The position numbers and the translations under genes were made by a program. Under the pieces are notes generated by a model. The model was not told the origin of the DNA, made no database searches, and saw nothing but the letters and a program-made list of their open reading frames with translations. A stretch of 35,741 nucleotides of DNA, taken from Bacteroidales bacterium. Lineage in GTDB: Bacteria; Bacteroidota; Bacteroidia; Bacteroidales; F082. The stretch is taken from assembly GCA_017561025.1 (NCBI GenBank), contig JAFZDU010000111.1, positions 1 to 35,741 of the forward strand. Reading direction: 5' to 3'. Shown piece by piece: positions 1 to 7,514 of this stretch. How positions within the stretch are numbered: the first letter of the stretch is position 1; every line of letters starts with the position of its first letter.

Positions 1-120
1 AACCCAGAAGGCACAGCCGACGTACTCAAAGCAGCTGGCATGGAATACTTCATCCACGTCAAGAGCAACGTCTTAGAGACATTACAAGATTTTCAAAAGA
101 AATTAGGTATAACAAAATAA
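1..120 (+). CDS. mutA: Methylmalonyl-CoA mutase small subunit, C-terminal fragment
   Basis: Frame 1 is open from the window edge to a TAA at 118-120 and encodes 39 residues, including AAGMEYFIHVKSNVLETL, which resembles the end of Bacteroidales MutA subunits. MutA is the non-catalytic partner of MutB in the heterodimeric adenosylcobalamin-dependent mutase. The next gene, mutB, starts 15 bases downstream, which fits a mutAB operon. Only the 3' end is in the window, so the identification rests on this short tail and on the neighbour. Confidence 0.8.
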   Translation, partial: NPEGTADVLKAAGMEYFIHVKSNVLETLQDFQKKLGITK

Positions 121-135
121 AGAAAGGAGTAAACG

Positions 136-2286
136 ATGAAGCCAAATTTTAAAGATATAAACATCAACGTTATACCTCAGACAGAAGACCCAAAAGAATG
201 GGAAAACAAAAACGGTATCAAACCAGAATGGGAAACTGTTGAACATATCAACGTACGTCCTGCTTACACTTCAGCACAGCTCGAAGGTATGGAACACCTC
301 AACTATGCAGCAGGTATCGCTCCTTACCTCCGCGGACCTTACTCAACAATGTACGTGATGCGTCCTTGGACAATCCGTCAATATGCAGGTTTCTCAACAG
401 CTGAAGAATCAAATGCTTTCTACCGTCGTAACATCGCTGCTGGACAAAAAGGCTTGTCAGTCGCTTTCGACCTTGCTACACACCGTGGCTATGACGCCGA
501 CCACGAACGCGTTATGGGCGACGTCGGCAAAGCAGGCGTAAGTATCTGTTCAGTAGAAGACATGAAAGTCTTATTCGACCAGATTCCTCTCAACAAGATG
601 TCTGTTTCTATGACAATGAACGGCGCTGTTTTGCCAGTATTGGCATTCTACATAGTCGCTGCTTTGGAACAAGGCGCTACCTACGAAGAACTTCAAGGTA
701 CAATCCAAAACGACATCTTGAAAGAGTTCATGGTTCGTAACACATATATCTATCCACCTGAGTTCTCAATGCGTATCATCGCCGACATCTTCGAATTCAC
801 ATCTAAGAAGATGCCTAAGTTCAACTCTATCTCTATCTCTGGCTACCACATGCAAGAAGCTGGTGCTACATGCGACATCGAGTTGGCTTACACTTTGGCT
901 GACGGTTGGGATTATCTCCGTACAGGTGTCAAATCAGGTCTCGACATCGACGCTTTCGCACCACGTCTTTCATTCTTCTGGTGTTCAGGAATGAACCACT
1001 TCATGGAAATCGCTAAGATGCGTGCAGCTCGTATGTTATGGGCCAAGATCGTCAAGACTTTCAATCCTAAGAGCGAAAAGTCATTGGCACTCCGTACACA
1101 CACTCAAACATCAGGCTGGTCATTGACAGAACAAGACCCATTCAACAACGTAGCACGTACATGTATCGAAGCTATGGGCGCAGCACTCGGCCACACACAA
1201 TCATTGCACACCAATGCTTTGGACGAAGCTATCGCTCTTCCTACAGACTTCTCAGCACGTATCGCTCGTAACACTCAAATCTACATCCAAGAAGAAACTA
1301 ACGTATGTAGAGTAGTTGACCCATGGGCAGGTTCTTACTACATTGAATCATTGACAAAAGAAATCGCCGACAGAGCTTGGGAACACATCATGGAAATCGA
1401 AGCTATGGGCGGTATGGCAAAAGCTATCGAGACAGGTCTTCCAAAGATGCGTATCGAAGAAGCAGCAGCACGCAAACAAGCTCGTATCGACGCTGGCAGC
1501 GAAATCATCGTTGGTATCAACAAGTTCCGTCTCGAACATGAAGACGCTATCGAAACTCTCGAAGTCGACAACACTGCAGTTCGTGACTCACAAATCAAAC
1601 GTCTCAACGACTTACGCGCTAAACGTAACCAAGCTGACGTCGACCGTTGCTTAGCAGCTATCACAAAAGCAGCTGAGACAGGCGAAGGCAACTTGTTAGA
1701 ATTAGCAGTTGAAGCAGCTAAATGCCGCGCTACATTAGGCGAAATCTCTATGGCATGCGAAAAAGTAGCAGGTCGTTATAAAGCAGTTATTCGTACAATC
1801 TCAGGAGTTTATTCTATGGAAACTAAAGGTGATGCTAAATTTGCAGAAGCAGTCGCTAAGGCTGACGAATTCGCAAAAGTTGAAGGACGCCGTCCTCGTA
1901 TCATGATCGCTAAGATGGGTCAAGACGGTCACGACCGCGGTGCTAAGGTTGTAGCAACAGGTTACGCTGACATAGGCTTCGACGTAGATATGGGTCCATT
2001 GTTCCAAACACCTGCAGAATCAGCACGTCAAGCAGTTGAAAACGACGTTCACATCCTCGGCGTTTCAAGTTTGGCAGCAGGTCACAAGACTCTCGTTCCT
2101 CAAGTTATCGAAGAACTCGAGAAGTTAGGTCGCCCAGACATCATGGTAGTTGTCGGTGGTGTTATCCCTCCACAAGATTACCAATTCTTATATGACGCTG
2201 GCGCAGCAGCTATCTTCGGACCTGGTTCAGTCATCAGCGACTCTGCAATCAAGATGTTAGATTTGCTTTTAGCAGCAAGAGGATAA
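136..2286 (+). CDS. mutB: Methylmalonyl-CoA mutase large (catalytic) subunit
   Basis: A 716-residue protein of normal family length that interconverts (R)-methylmalonyl-CoA and succinyl-CoA with adenosylcobalamin, in the cytoplasmic propionate/succinate pathway. The N-terminal TIM-barrel part carries the substrate-channel signature around residues 70-100 ([18 protein letters not shown]), and [12 protein letters not shown] holds the conserved active-site His. The C-terminal B12-binding domain has DGHDRG at 597-602, with D597, H599 and G602 forming the DxHxxG lower-ligand motif, followed by GVSSLAAGH and [11 protein letters not shown]. The ATG at 136 follows AGAAAGGAGT, a good ribosome-binding site and one of few in this window. 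Codon choice is strongly biased (CGT, GCT, ATC), suggesting high expression. A hairpin terminator follows. Confidence 0.97.
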   Translation: MKPNFKDININVIPQTEDPKEWENKNGIKPEWETVEHINVRPAYTSAQLEGMEHLNYAAGIAPYLRGPYSTMYVMRPWTIRQYAGFSTAEESNAFYRRNIAAGQKGLSVAFDLATHRGYDADHERVMGDVGKAGVSICSVEDMKVLFDQIPLNKMSVSMTMNGAVLPVLAFYIVAALEQGATYEELQGTIQNDILKEFMVRNTYIYPPEFSMRIIADIFEFTSKKMPKFNSISISGYHMQEAGATCDIELAYTLADGWDYLRTGVKSGLDIDAFAPRLSFFWCSGMNHFMEIAKMRAARMLWAKIVKTFNPKSEKSLALRTHTQTSGWSLTEQDPFNNVARTCIEAMGAALGHTQSLHTNALDEAIALPTDFSARIARNTQIYIQEETNVCRVVDPWAGSYYIESLTKEIADRAWEHIMEIEAMGGMAKAIETGLPKMRIEEAAARKQARIDAGSEIIVGINKFRLEHEDAIETLEVDNTAVRDSQIKRLNDLRAKRNQADVDRCLAAITKAAETGEGNLLELAVEAAKCRATLGEISMACEKVAGRYKAVIRTISGVYSMETKGDAKFAEAVAKADEFAKVEGRRPRIMIAKMGQDGHDRGAKVVATGYADIGFDVDMGPLFQTPAESARQAVENDVHILGVSSLAAGHKTLVPQVIEELEKLGRPDIMVVVGGVIPPQDYQFLYDAGAAAIFGPGSVISDSAIKMLDLLLAARG

Positions 2287-2293
2287 TAGCAGC

Positions 2294-2321
2294 GAGCTAT
2301 GAGCCTTGAGCTGTGAGCTCA
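2294..2321 (+). repeat. Heptad array, GAGCTNT family (4 units)
   Basis: Four successive 7-base units are seen: GAGCTAT, GAGCCTT, GAGCTGT, GAGCTCA. The array starts 8 bases after the mutB stop and ends just before the terminator. The unit contains an implicit TGA across its junction (TAT-GAG), so it has a stop in every frame when repeated. The same family recurs at 9971-10038. Confidence 0.8.
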
Positions 2322-2328
2322 AAATAAC

Positions 2329-2365
2329 AAAAGGCTAAAGGATTTCCTTTAGCCTTTTATTTTTA
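2329..2365 (+). terminator. Intrinsic terminator of mutAB
   Basis: A perfect 14-bp stem, AAAAGGCTAAAGGA (2329-2342) pairing with 2345-2358 across a 2-base loop, is followed by ATTTTTA. It lies 43 bases after the mutB stop and points in the direction of mutB transcription. Confidence 0.9.
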
Positions 2366-2370
2366 CTACA

Positions 2371-2390
2371 TCTGTCGCTCCTACGGAGCT
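2371..2390. repeat. Small palindrome, CTGTCG-stem-loop family
   Basis: TCTGTCG is followed by the 5-bp stem GCTCC-TAC-GGAGC (2377-2389). The same layout, CTGTCG running into a 5-3-5 stem-loop with another stem sequence, is present at 20579-20600. It is listed as a repeat because two unlinked intergenic copies share the lead-in and geometry. Its function is unknown. Confidence 0.4.
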
Positions 2391-2424
2391 GATTTGAGTA
2401 CACTTTCTTTCCTATTTTTTTTGA

Positions 2425-2460
2425 CAAAAAAACCTCAGAACTTTTTAATTCTGAGGTTTG
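2425..2460 (-). terminator. Terminator for the minus-strand gene at 2482-3879
   Basis: An 11-bp perfect stem, AAACCTCAGAA (2430-2440) pairing with TTCTGAGGTTT (2449-2459), has an 8-base loop. Read on the minus strand it is followed by a T-rich run (2420-2430). It lies 22 bases past the stop of the minus-strand gene. Confidence 0.85.
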
Positions 2461-2481
2461 ATTTTTTTGAATCTCTGAGTT

Positions 2482-3879
2482 TTATTTAACTACGAGTTTC
2501 TCAACTTTGTTGTTTATATTAATAATGTAAACTCCTTTGTTCAAGTCTTCAATATTGACTGTTGTGTTGTCAACGACATTGACTTCTTTCACGCAGCGGC
2601 CTGTCATGTCGAAGATTCTTGCCATTCCTTCTTCAGCACCCTCAATGATGATTGATGTTGTTGCAGGATTTGGATAGATGTTGAAGTTATTTTCAACGAT
2701 TTCTATTGTGCCTTCCAATGTTGTCTTGAACTCTATCTTTGTGATTTCGCCCCATTCGCCATTGACGTTCTTGCCTTGTGCGATAGCGAAATATTCTGTC
2801 TCTGCTGTCAAGTCAATCCATTCCCATTCATCAATGTCATAAAGAGCATATGGATCTTCGTGAAGAATCTGCATTGTTGAGTCAACGCCTATTGAATCAG
2901 CATAAAGTTTCTCGATGAGGATGTAATGATATTCTGATGTCTCTTCATTAGGTGTTGCTGTCACAAATACAGATGTCGTTGTTTTGACTTCCACTTTAAG
3001 ATCTATGATAGATACGCCTTCTCCGCCAAGTATAGCTGTTGACACCTTCTTGGTATCTAATTGTATTGTATTTCCTTCAGCATCTTTTGACAATGCATAG
3101 AGTGTGTATTCTGTGTTAGGGATAAGTTTATTCCATGTGCTTTTAGCAGTACCTGTCTTTTTGCCGCCCCATGATTCAATGAGCTGTTCCAAAGATGCAC
3201 CCATCCATGTAATCCATTGTTGCATTTCTGCTTCAGTGCTGAGCAAAATGATATATGATGCGCACTCTCCTACTGGAGTGAAAGTAGCTTCTACTGTTGT
3301 GTAAGTAACTTCGCCTACAGTTATATCAATTATAGGTTCTGCTGTTTCTGGTTCTTCACCGCATTCATATTCTTGGATGCCGAAGGCAGCGAGAGCTGTT
3401 ATCACATCTTCAGCTGTCTCTATTGAAGCGATGTCATCAAGAGCGATGCTTTTATCTGGAGCGATGAGCATTGTTGTTGGCATCTCGCATTGAAGTGCTT
3501 GCCAGATGTCCATAGCTGGACCTTCCATGCCATAACTATCGTCTGTGTTATGAATCATTGGAAATTCGATTCCATATTCTTCTACATATTTCTGTGTTGC
3601 GCTTGTTGTACCATTAGGAACGATGCCTACAAAGAACACATCGTGTTGGTTACATCCTAAATTCTTATAAGCCTCCACCAATGCTGGAGTGACTGTTGGA
3701 GTAGCGCCATTTGTTCTTGTGTTAACATGCAACAAGACATATTGACCGCCTTCGAGGATTTCGTATAAATGGATTTCGTCACCGAAATAATCTGTTGCTG
3801 TAAAGTCAGGTGCTGTAGTTTGTGCATTCAATCCAAGACCGAATATCACTGCGATTAGAATAGATAATAATTTCTTCAT
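2482..3879 (-). CDS. Secreted thioredoxin-fold protein without CXXC, with T9SS sorting domain
   Basis: 465 residues. A signal peptide ends near residue 20 (LGLNAQ). A TlpA/AhpC-like thioredoxin-fold domain covers about 24-165. Fn3-like regions covering about 180-380 follow, and a type A T9SS C-terminal sorting domain begins near 394 (NFNIYPNPA) and ends KLVVK. The two downstream paralogs have CVPC or CPPC at the redox site; here the aligned residues are N57-G58-A59-T60, so thiol redox activity is not expected. The following cis-proline site (MPTT) is kept. The region from about 290 to 400 is almost identical to the paralog at 5918-7318, suggesting recent duplication or gene conversion. Export through the Sec and type IX systems to the cell surface is inferred from the two signals; the ligand or partner is unknown. 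Confidence 0.85.
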   Translation of the reverse strand: MKKLLSILIAVIFGLGLNAQTTAPDFTATDYFGDEIHLYEILEGGQYVLLHVNTRTNGATPTVTPALVEAYKNLGCNQHDVFFVGIVPNGTTSATQKYVEEYGIEFPMIHNTDDSYGMEGPAMDIWQALQCEMPTTMLIAPDKSIALDDIASIETAEDVITALAAFGIQEYECGEEPETAEPIIDITVGEVTYTTVEATFTPVGECASYIILLSTEAEMQQWITWMGASLEQLIESWGGKKTGTAKSTWNKLIPNTEYTLYALSKDAEGNTIQLDTKKVSTAILGGEGVSIIDLKVEVKTTTSVFVTATPNEETSEYHYILIEKLYADSIGVDSTMQILHEDPYALYDIDEWEWIDLTAETEYFAIAQGKNVNGEWGEITKIEFKTTLEGTIEIVENNFNIYPNPATTSIIIEGAEEGMARIFDMTGRCVKEVNVVDNTTVNIEDLNKGVYIININNKVEKLVVK

Positions 3880-3932
3880 AGTTATAATTTTTAATTGTTA
3901 AAAGTTGAGCAAATATAACAATTATATCAAAT

Positions 3933-3971
3933 AAAAAAAGTAGCAATCAAAATTTGACTGCTACTTTTTTC
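3933..3971 (-). terminator. Hairpin terminator between two paralogs
   Basis: A-rich stem with core AAAAAAGTAGC (3934-3944) pairing with GCTACTTTTTT (3960-3970), extended inward with one mismatch. It ends 20 bases from the stop of the minus-strand gene at 3991-5763, and the A/T tracts on both flanks let it work on either strand. Its position upstream of the next minus-strand gene suggests the paralogs are separate transcription units. Confidence 0.8.
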
Positions 3972-3990
3972 AATATGATTTTTATCGATA

Positions 3991-5763
3991 TTATTCAACA
4001 ACTAATTTTTGGATGTTGTAGTTGCTATCTTGTTTTACAGAGATGAAATAAACACCTTTGTTCAAGTCTTCGATGTTGATAGAAGCGTTGCTCATTTCAA
4101 CAACTGTTTGTTTTACACAACGACCTGTCATGTCGAAGATGCTTACTTGAGCTTCACCGTTCAATGATGATTCGATATTGATCATTGATTTAGCTGGGTT
4201 TGGATAGATGTTGAAGTTAGCGTTTACTTCTTCCAAAGCGTCGCCAGCTGGAGTTGTGAAGTGTACGATTGCTGTTTCACCCCATTCGCCGCCAGCGTTC
4301 AAAGCTGAACCTAAAGCAACGTATTCTGTTTCTGGAGTAAGATTATCCCATGAAGCTGATGTTGTCATGTAAGCTGGATAACCATCGTTGCGAACTTGAG
4401 CGATAACATACTCAACGCCATATTCATCAAATACTGATTTCTTAACAAGACCGAAGTGGAATTCTACTGCATAGTCATTTGGAGTAGCTGTGATAGTAAC
4501 GCTTGTTGCCATTGGCTTAACGTTCAATTCAACTGTAGCTGGACCAACTGGTTGTTCAACGATGAATTCTTTAATGATTGGTTTGAACCATTCGCCTTCG
4601 CCGTTTCTACCTATTGCAACAACGTAGTAAGGAGCATTAGGTTCGAATCTTGGAGCGCCTGTTTCTTCGTTCTTGATAGGAACTTGATATGAGTCAGCGT
4701 CGCATAATGGATAATCGTCATTAACAAGGCTGTTAAGGAAGATGAATTGTTTTTCTGATGGGAATACACCTTCAACAGCACCTTCTTCATAGTATGATTT
4801 CTTTACGAAGCCGAAGTGGTATTCTGCTGTTGATTCGTTTGGAGTTGCATTAGCGATAACGTATGCTGCTGTAACTTGAACTGAAAGTTCGATTTCAACA
4901 TCACCTGCATCACCAGGACATAATGTTCTTGTTTCGATAACACTCAATTCACCGTTTTCACCATTACGGCCAATAGCTTGTGCATAAACGAAATATTTTG
5001 TTGATTCTTTCAAGCCTTCGAATGTGTGAGTGAATTCTCTGTCTTCTGTTCTTTCACCATCTGCAATAACATCTTCAGCTGTTAAGTTAGCTGATTCTGA
5101 AATTGTATAGTAGAATTCTTTTACAGCACCGTTAGCACGGAAGTCAGCGTAAACTTTTGTTGAAGCTTCGATAAGGTCTTTACCTGTTGCACCGTCAACT
5201 TTTGTTTTTTCAACAGAAACTGATGGAGTTTGGTCTGAACAGTAGCTTTCTTCGATATCAAAGTTTGTTGTGAAATATTCAACCATTTCCTCTGCTGAGT
5301 GAGGATAATAGTTTTGAAGAACGATTTGATGGTCAGGAGCGATGAGAATAAGTGTTGGGTAAGAATTGATTTGATACATTTCTCTGATTTTATCGCCTGT
5401 ATCACCACCTGTTTTTGTGTGGATTGTTGGATATGGAATATCAAATTGTGAAAACCATTGTCCGATAGAGTAAGATGCTCCGTGGTCAGTTGGAGAAACT
5501 TCCATGAAATAGATATCAGCTTCGTTACAGCCTAACATATAATAAGCATCAATCACTTTTGGAGCTGTTTCTTTACAAGGAACACATGTTGAGAAGAAAA
5601 AGTCGATCAATACATATTGACCACCGTCTAAGATTTCGAAGAGGTCGATTTCTTCGCCATTATGAGCTGTTGATGTGAAGTTAACAGCTTCTGTCAAAGG
5701 TGTTTGTGCGCTTACGCTAATGCTTAATAACAAAGCGAAAGCAAATGATAAAATTTTTTTCAT
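3991..5763 (-). CDS. Secreted thioredoxin-like protein (CVPC) with Fn3-like repeats and T9SS sorting domain
   Basis: 590 residues. A signal peptide ends near residue 20 (VSAQ). A TlpA-like thioredoxin domain has C60-V61-P62-C63 in FFFSTCVPCKETAP and a cis-Pro before TLILIAP. Three Fn3-like modules follow; the second and third share a paired signature (ATPN.....EYHFG.VKKS and ATPN....EFHFGLVKKS). A T9SS type A tail begins near 515 (NFNIYPNPA) and ends QKLVVE. The likely role is a cell-surface or released thiol-disulfide protein, perhaps adhesin-like through the Fn3 modules; the substrate is unknown. Of the three paralogs this is the longest. A TAAATTTG -7-like box lies 45-52 bases upstream of the start. 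Confidence 0.87.
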   Translation of the reverse strand: MKKILSFAFALLLSISVSAQTPLTEAVNFTSTAHNGEEIDLFEILDGGQYVLIDFFFSTCVPCKETAPKVIDAYYMLGCNEADIYFMEVSPTDHGASYSIGQWFSQFDIPYPTIHTKTGGDTGDKIREMYQINSYPTLILIAPDHQIVLQNYYPHSAEEMVEYFTTNFDIEESYCSDQTPSVSVEKTKVDGATGKDLIEASTKVYADFRANGAVKEFYYTISESANLTAEDVIADGERTEDREFTHTFEGLKESTKYFVYAQAIGRNGENGELSVIETRTLCPGDAGDVEIELSVQVTAAYVIANATPNESTAEYHFGFVKKSYYEEGAVEGVFPSEKQFIFLNSLVNDDYPLCDADSYQVPIKNEETGAPRFEPNAPYYVVAIGRNGEGEWFKPIIKEFIVEQPVGPATVELNVKPMATSVTITATPNDYAVEFHFGLVKKSVFDEYGVEYVIAQVRNDGYPAYMTTSASWDNLTPETEYVALGSALNAGGEWGETAIVHFTTPAGDALEEVNANFNIYPNPAKSMINIESSLNGEAQVSIFDMTGRCVKQTVVEMSNASINIEDLNKGVYFISVKQDSNYNIQKLVVE

Positions 5764-5807
5764 TTTTTGGATGATTTTGATTTAAAATGTTAATTTAAAA
5801 TAATTTG

Positions 5808-5815
5808 CAAATTTA
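5808..5815 (-). promoter_or_regulatory. Candidate -7 box upstream of the CVPC paralog
   Basis: Read on the minus strand this is TAAATTTG, matching the Bacteroidota TAnnTTTG box. I found no clear TTTG -33 element at the usual distance, so this is a weak call based on one box in an AT-rich region. Confidence 0.35.
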
Positions 5816-5870
5816 AGATAAATTTAAAAGCCATAAGGCATTTTTTCTTAAAAAAGTGATAATTTGAGTT

Positions 5871-5926
5871 AAAAACGGAAAATTGAAAGCTGAAAATTAA
5901 AAATTAACTTTCAACTTTCAATTTCC
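5871..5926 (-). terminator. Terminator-like hairpin built from inverted TTGAAAG heptads
   Basis: The arm 5877-5900 (GGAAAATTGAAAGCTGAAAA...) pairs with 5904-5926 across a 3-base loop with few mismatches. Both arms are made of TTGAAAG-type 7-base units in inverted orientation. On the minus strand the stem is followed by GTTTTT (5876-5871), giving the shape of an intrinsic terminator. The TGA stop of the minus-strand gene (5918-5920) lies inside one arm. The same unit family is at 19197-19231. Confidence 0.7.
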
Positions 5927-7318
5927 AATAACGATCTTCTCATTCTTGCCATTGACATTGATAATGTACATTCCTTTTTCAATATCGCTGACGTTTATTG
6001 TAGCATTGCTGATGTCTGATATGCTGATGTTTTTCACAAGACGACCTGTCATATCATAGATGCTGACATCTGCTTTTCCTGACTTCTCAGATCTGATATT
6101 GATATGGGATGTTGCAGGATTTGGATAAATGTTGAAGTTATTTTCAACAAGTTCGATAAGGTCTTCCAATGATGTGACGAATTCCACTTTTGTTATCTCG
6201 CCCCATTCTCCATTTACGTTCTTGCCTTGAGCGATAGCATAGTACTCTGTTTTCGCTGTCAGGTCAATCCATTCCCATTCATCGATATCATAAAGAGCGT
6301 ATGGGTCTTCGTGGAGAATCTGCATTGTTGAGTCAACGCCTATTGATTCAGCGTAAGCTTTTTCTATAAGAATATAATGATATTCCGATGTCTCTTCGTT
6401 AGGTGTTGCTGTCACGAATACTGAAGTGTTTGACAATACTTCAACTTCAAGATCAATTACTGAAACGCCTTCGCCACCGAGTATTTCTGTTGAAACTTTT
6501 GTCTTTTCCATTGGCAATGCGTTGCCTTCAGCGTCTTTTGGCGAGACATAGATTGTATATTCTGTGTTAGGAATCTGATCTTTCCATGTATGAGTATAAG
6601 TTCCAGTTTTTTCAATGCCCCATTCTGAAACCAAAGTCTTCAAATCAACGCAAAATGCACCAGCCCATTGTTCCATCTCAGCTTCAGTACCGATCATAAA
6701 ATCGTAAGAAGCGCATTCTTCACTTGGAGTAAAAGTTGCAGTGATTGTTGTGTAAGTTGTCTCATCAATTTTAACATCAACGACTGGATCGTCGCAGCTG
6801 TGTTTCTCGATACCAAACTGTTCAAGTTGATCTATGATATATTGAGCGCCAAGTTCTTTGATTGAATCATAATCCATATCTTGCAATAAAATCTTGCGAT
6901 CTGGAGAAATCAGCACCAATGTTGGATATGCTGGAATGCCATAAGCTTGTTGTATCGCAACACCGCCGCCGTCTTTTCCAATAGTAGGATATCCTACACC
7001 ATATTTCTCAGCCCACCATTGGCAGATCTCATCATTATCAACATGTGTTACCTCCAAGAAGAACACGTCGTGTTTGTTGCAACCGAAAGCCTCGTATGCT
7101 TCAACTACACGTGAAACCGCTGTCTGACAAGGAGGACATGAATAGAAGTAGAAATCGATAAGAACATGCTGTCCTCTGTCCAAGATTTCAAACAAGTTTA
7201 TTGTCTCTTCGCCGTAACAGTCTGTTCCAGTGAAGTCGACAGCTTCTGTTAATGATGTCTGAGCCTTGATGTTAAAGCTCAATATTGCAATAAGAATAAG
7301 GGTAAAAATCTTCTTCAT
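5918..7318 (-). CDS. Secreted thioredoxin-like protein (CPPC) with T9SS sorting domain
   Basis: 466 residues from the ATG at 7318. The frame is open a further 25 codons upstream, but those would precede an ordinary signal peptide (MKKIFTLILIAILSF..KAQ), and a TATCTTTG promoter box lies at 7341-7348, so the inner ATG is preferred. The thioredoxin domain holds C61-P62-P63-C64 in FYFYSCPPCQTA and a cis-Pro before TLVLISP. Fn3-like regions lead to a T9SS type A tail from about 392 (NFNIYPNPA) to KIVIGN. Its C-terminal half is nearly identical to that of the CXXC-less paralog at 2482-3879. The stop codon lies in a repeat-derived hairpin. It is inferred to be a surface thiol-disulfide protein with unknown substrate. 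Confidence 0.87.
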   Translation of the reverse strand: MKKIFTLILIAILSFNIKAQTSLTEAVDFTGTDCYGEETINLFEILDRGQHVLIDFYFYSCPPCQTAVSRVVEAYEAFGCNKHDVFFLEVTHVDNDEICQWWAEKYGVGYPTIGKDGGGVAIQQAYGIPAYPTLVLISPDRKILLQDMDYDSIKELGAQYIIDQLEQFGIEKHSCDDPVVDVKIDETTYTTITATFTPSEECASYDFMIGTEAEMEQWAGAFCVDLKTLVSEWGIEKTGTYTHTWKDQIPNTEYTIYVSPKDAEGNALPMEKTKVSTEILGGEGVSVIDLEVEVLSNTSVFVTATPNEETSEYHYILIEKAYAESIGVDSTMQILHEDPYALYDIDEWEWIDLTAKTEYYAIAQGKNVNGEWGEITKVEFVTSLEDLIELVENNFNIYPNPATSHINIRSEKSGKADVSIYDMTGRLVKNISISDISNATINVSDIEKGMYIINVNGKNEKIVIGN

Positions 7319-7340
7319 AAATATAAATTTTGTTATGGCA

Positions 7341-7348
7341 CAAAGATA
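7341..7348 (-). promoter_or_regulatory. -7 box for the CPPC thioredoxin gene
   Basis: The minus strand reads TATCTTTG, a match to TAnnTTTG, 22 bases before the ATG at 7318. A standard -33 TTTG is not evident. It lies back to back with a plus-strand box at 7373-7380. Confidence 0.5.
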
Positions 7349-7372
7349 ATATTTTTTAAGGTAATATTTTAT

Positions 7373-7380
7373 TATTTTTG
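7373..7380 (+). promoter_or_regulatory. Candidate -7 box for the mevalonate cluster
   Basis: TATTTTTG matches TAnnTTTG and is 134 bases upstream of the HMG-CoA reductase start. If it is used, the leader of the mevalonate transcript contains a GTAGAGACG element (7405-7428) and a heptad array (7462-7503). No convincing -33 box was found. Confidence 0.35.
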
Positions 7381-7404
7381 CGAACAAAGACATTCTGTAT
7401 TAAA

Positions 7405-7428
7405 GACGCCACAGAGTGACGTCTCTAC
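7405..7428 (-). repeat. GTAGAGACG palindromic element, copy 1
   Basis: On the minus strand it reads GTAGAGACGTCAC, then TCT, then GTGGCGTC: an 8-bp inverted repeat (GACGTCAC/GTGGCGTC, one wobble) behind a GTAGA lead. It matches copy 3 at 22310-22334 apart from one inserted base. It lies in the leader region upstream of the HMG-CoA reductase gene. Confidence 0.7.
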
Positions 7429-7461
7429 CAGATTATCTAAAAAATAATTATCATCTTTCTA

Positions 7462-7503
7462 ATGTGGGCAAAGTCTGTTGACAATTGTCCATTGTCTGTT
7501 GAC
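7462..7503 (-). repeat. Heptad array, GACAACA family, upstream of mvaA
   Basis: Read on the minus strand: GTCAACA, GACAATG, GACAATT, GTCAACA, GACTTTG, CCCACAT. Six 7-base units end in the GACTTTG + (T/C)CCACA block typical of this family. It ends 11 bases before the mvaA start codon. Confidence 0.8.
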
Positions 7504-7514
7504 TTTAAAATATT

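Noticed and set aside
2482-3879. Active thiol-disulfide oxidoreductase
   Set aside because: The CXXC tetrad is replaced by NGAT, and the only cysteine near the fold core is not paired in a CXXC.
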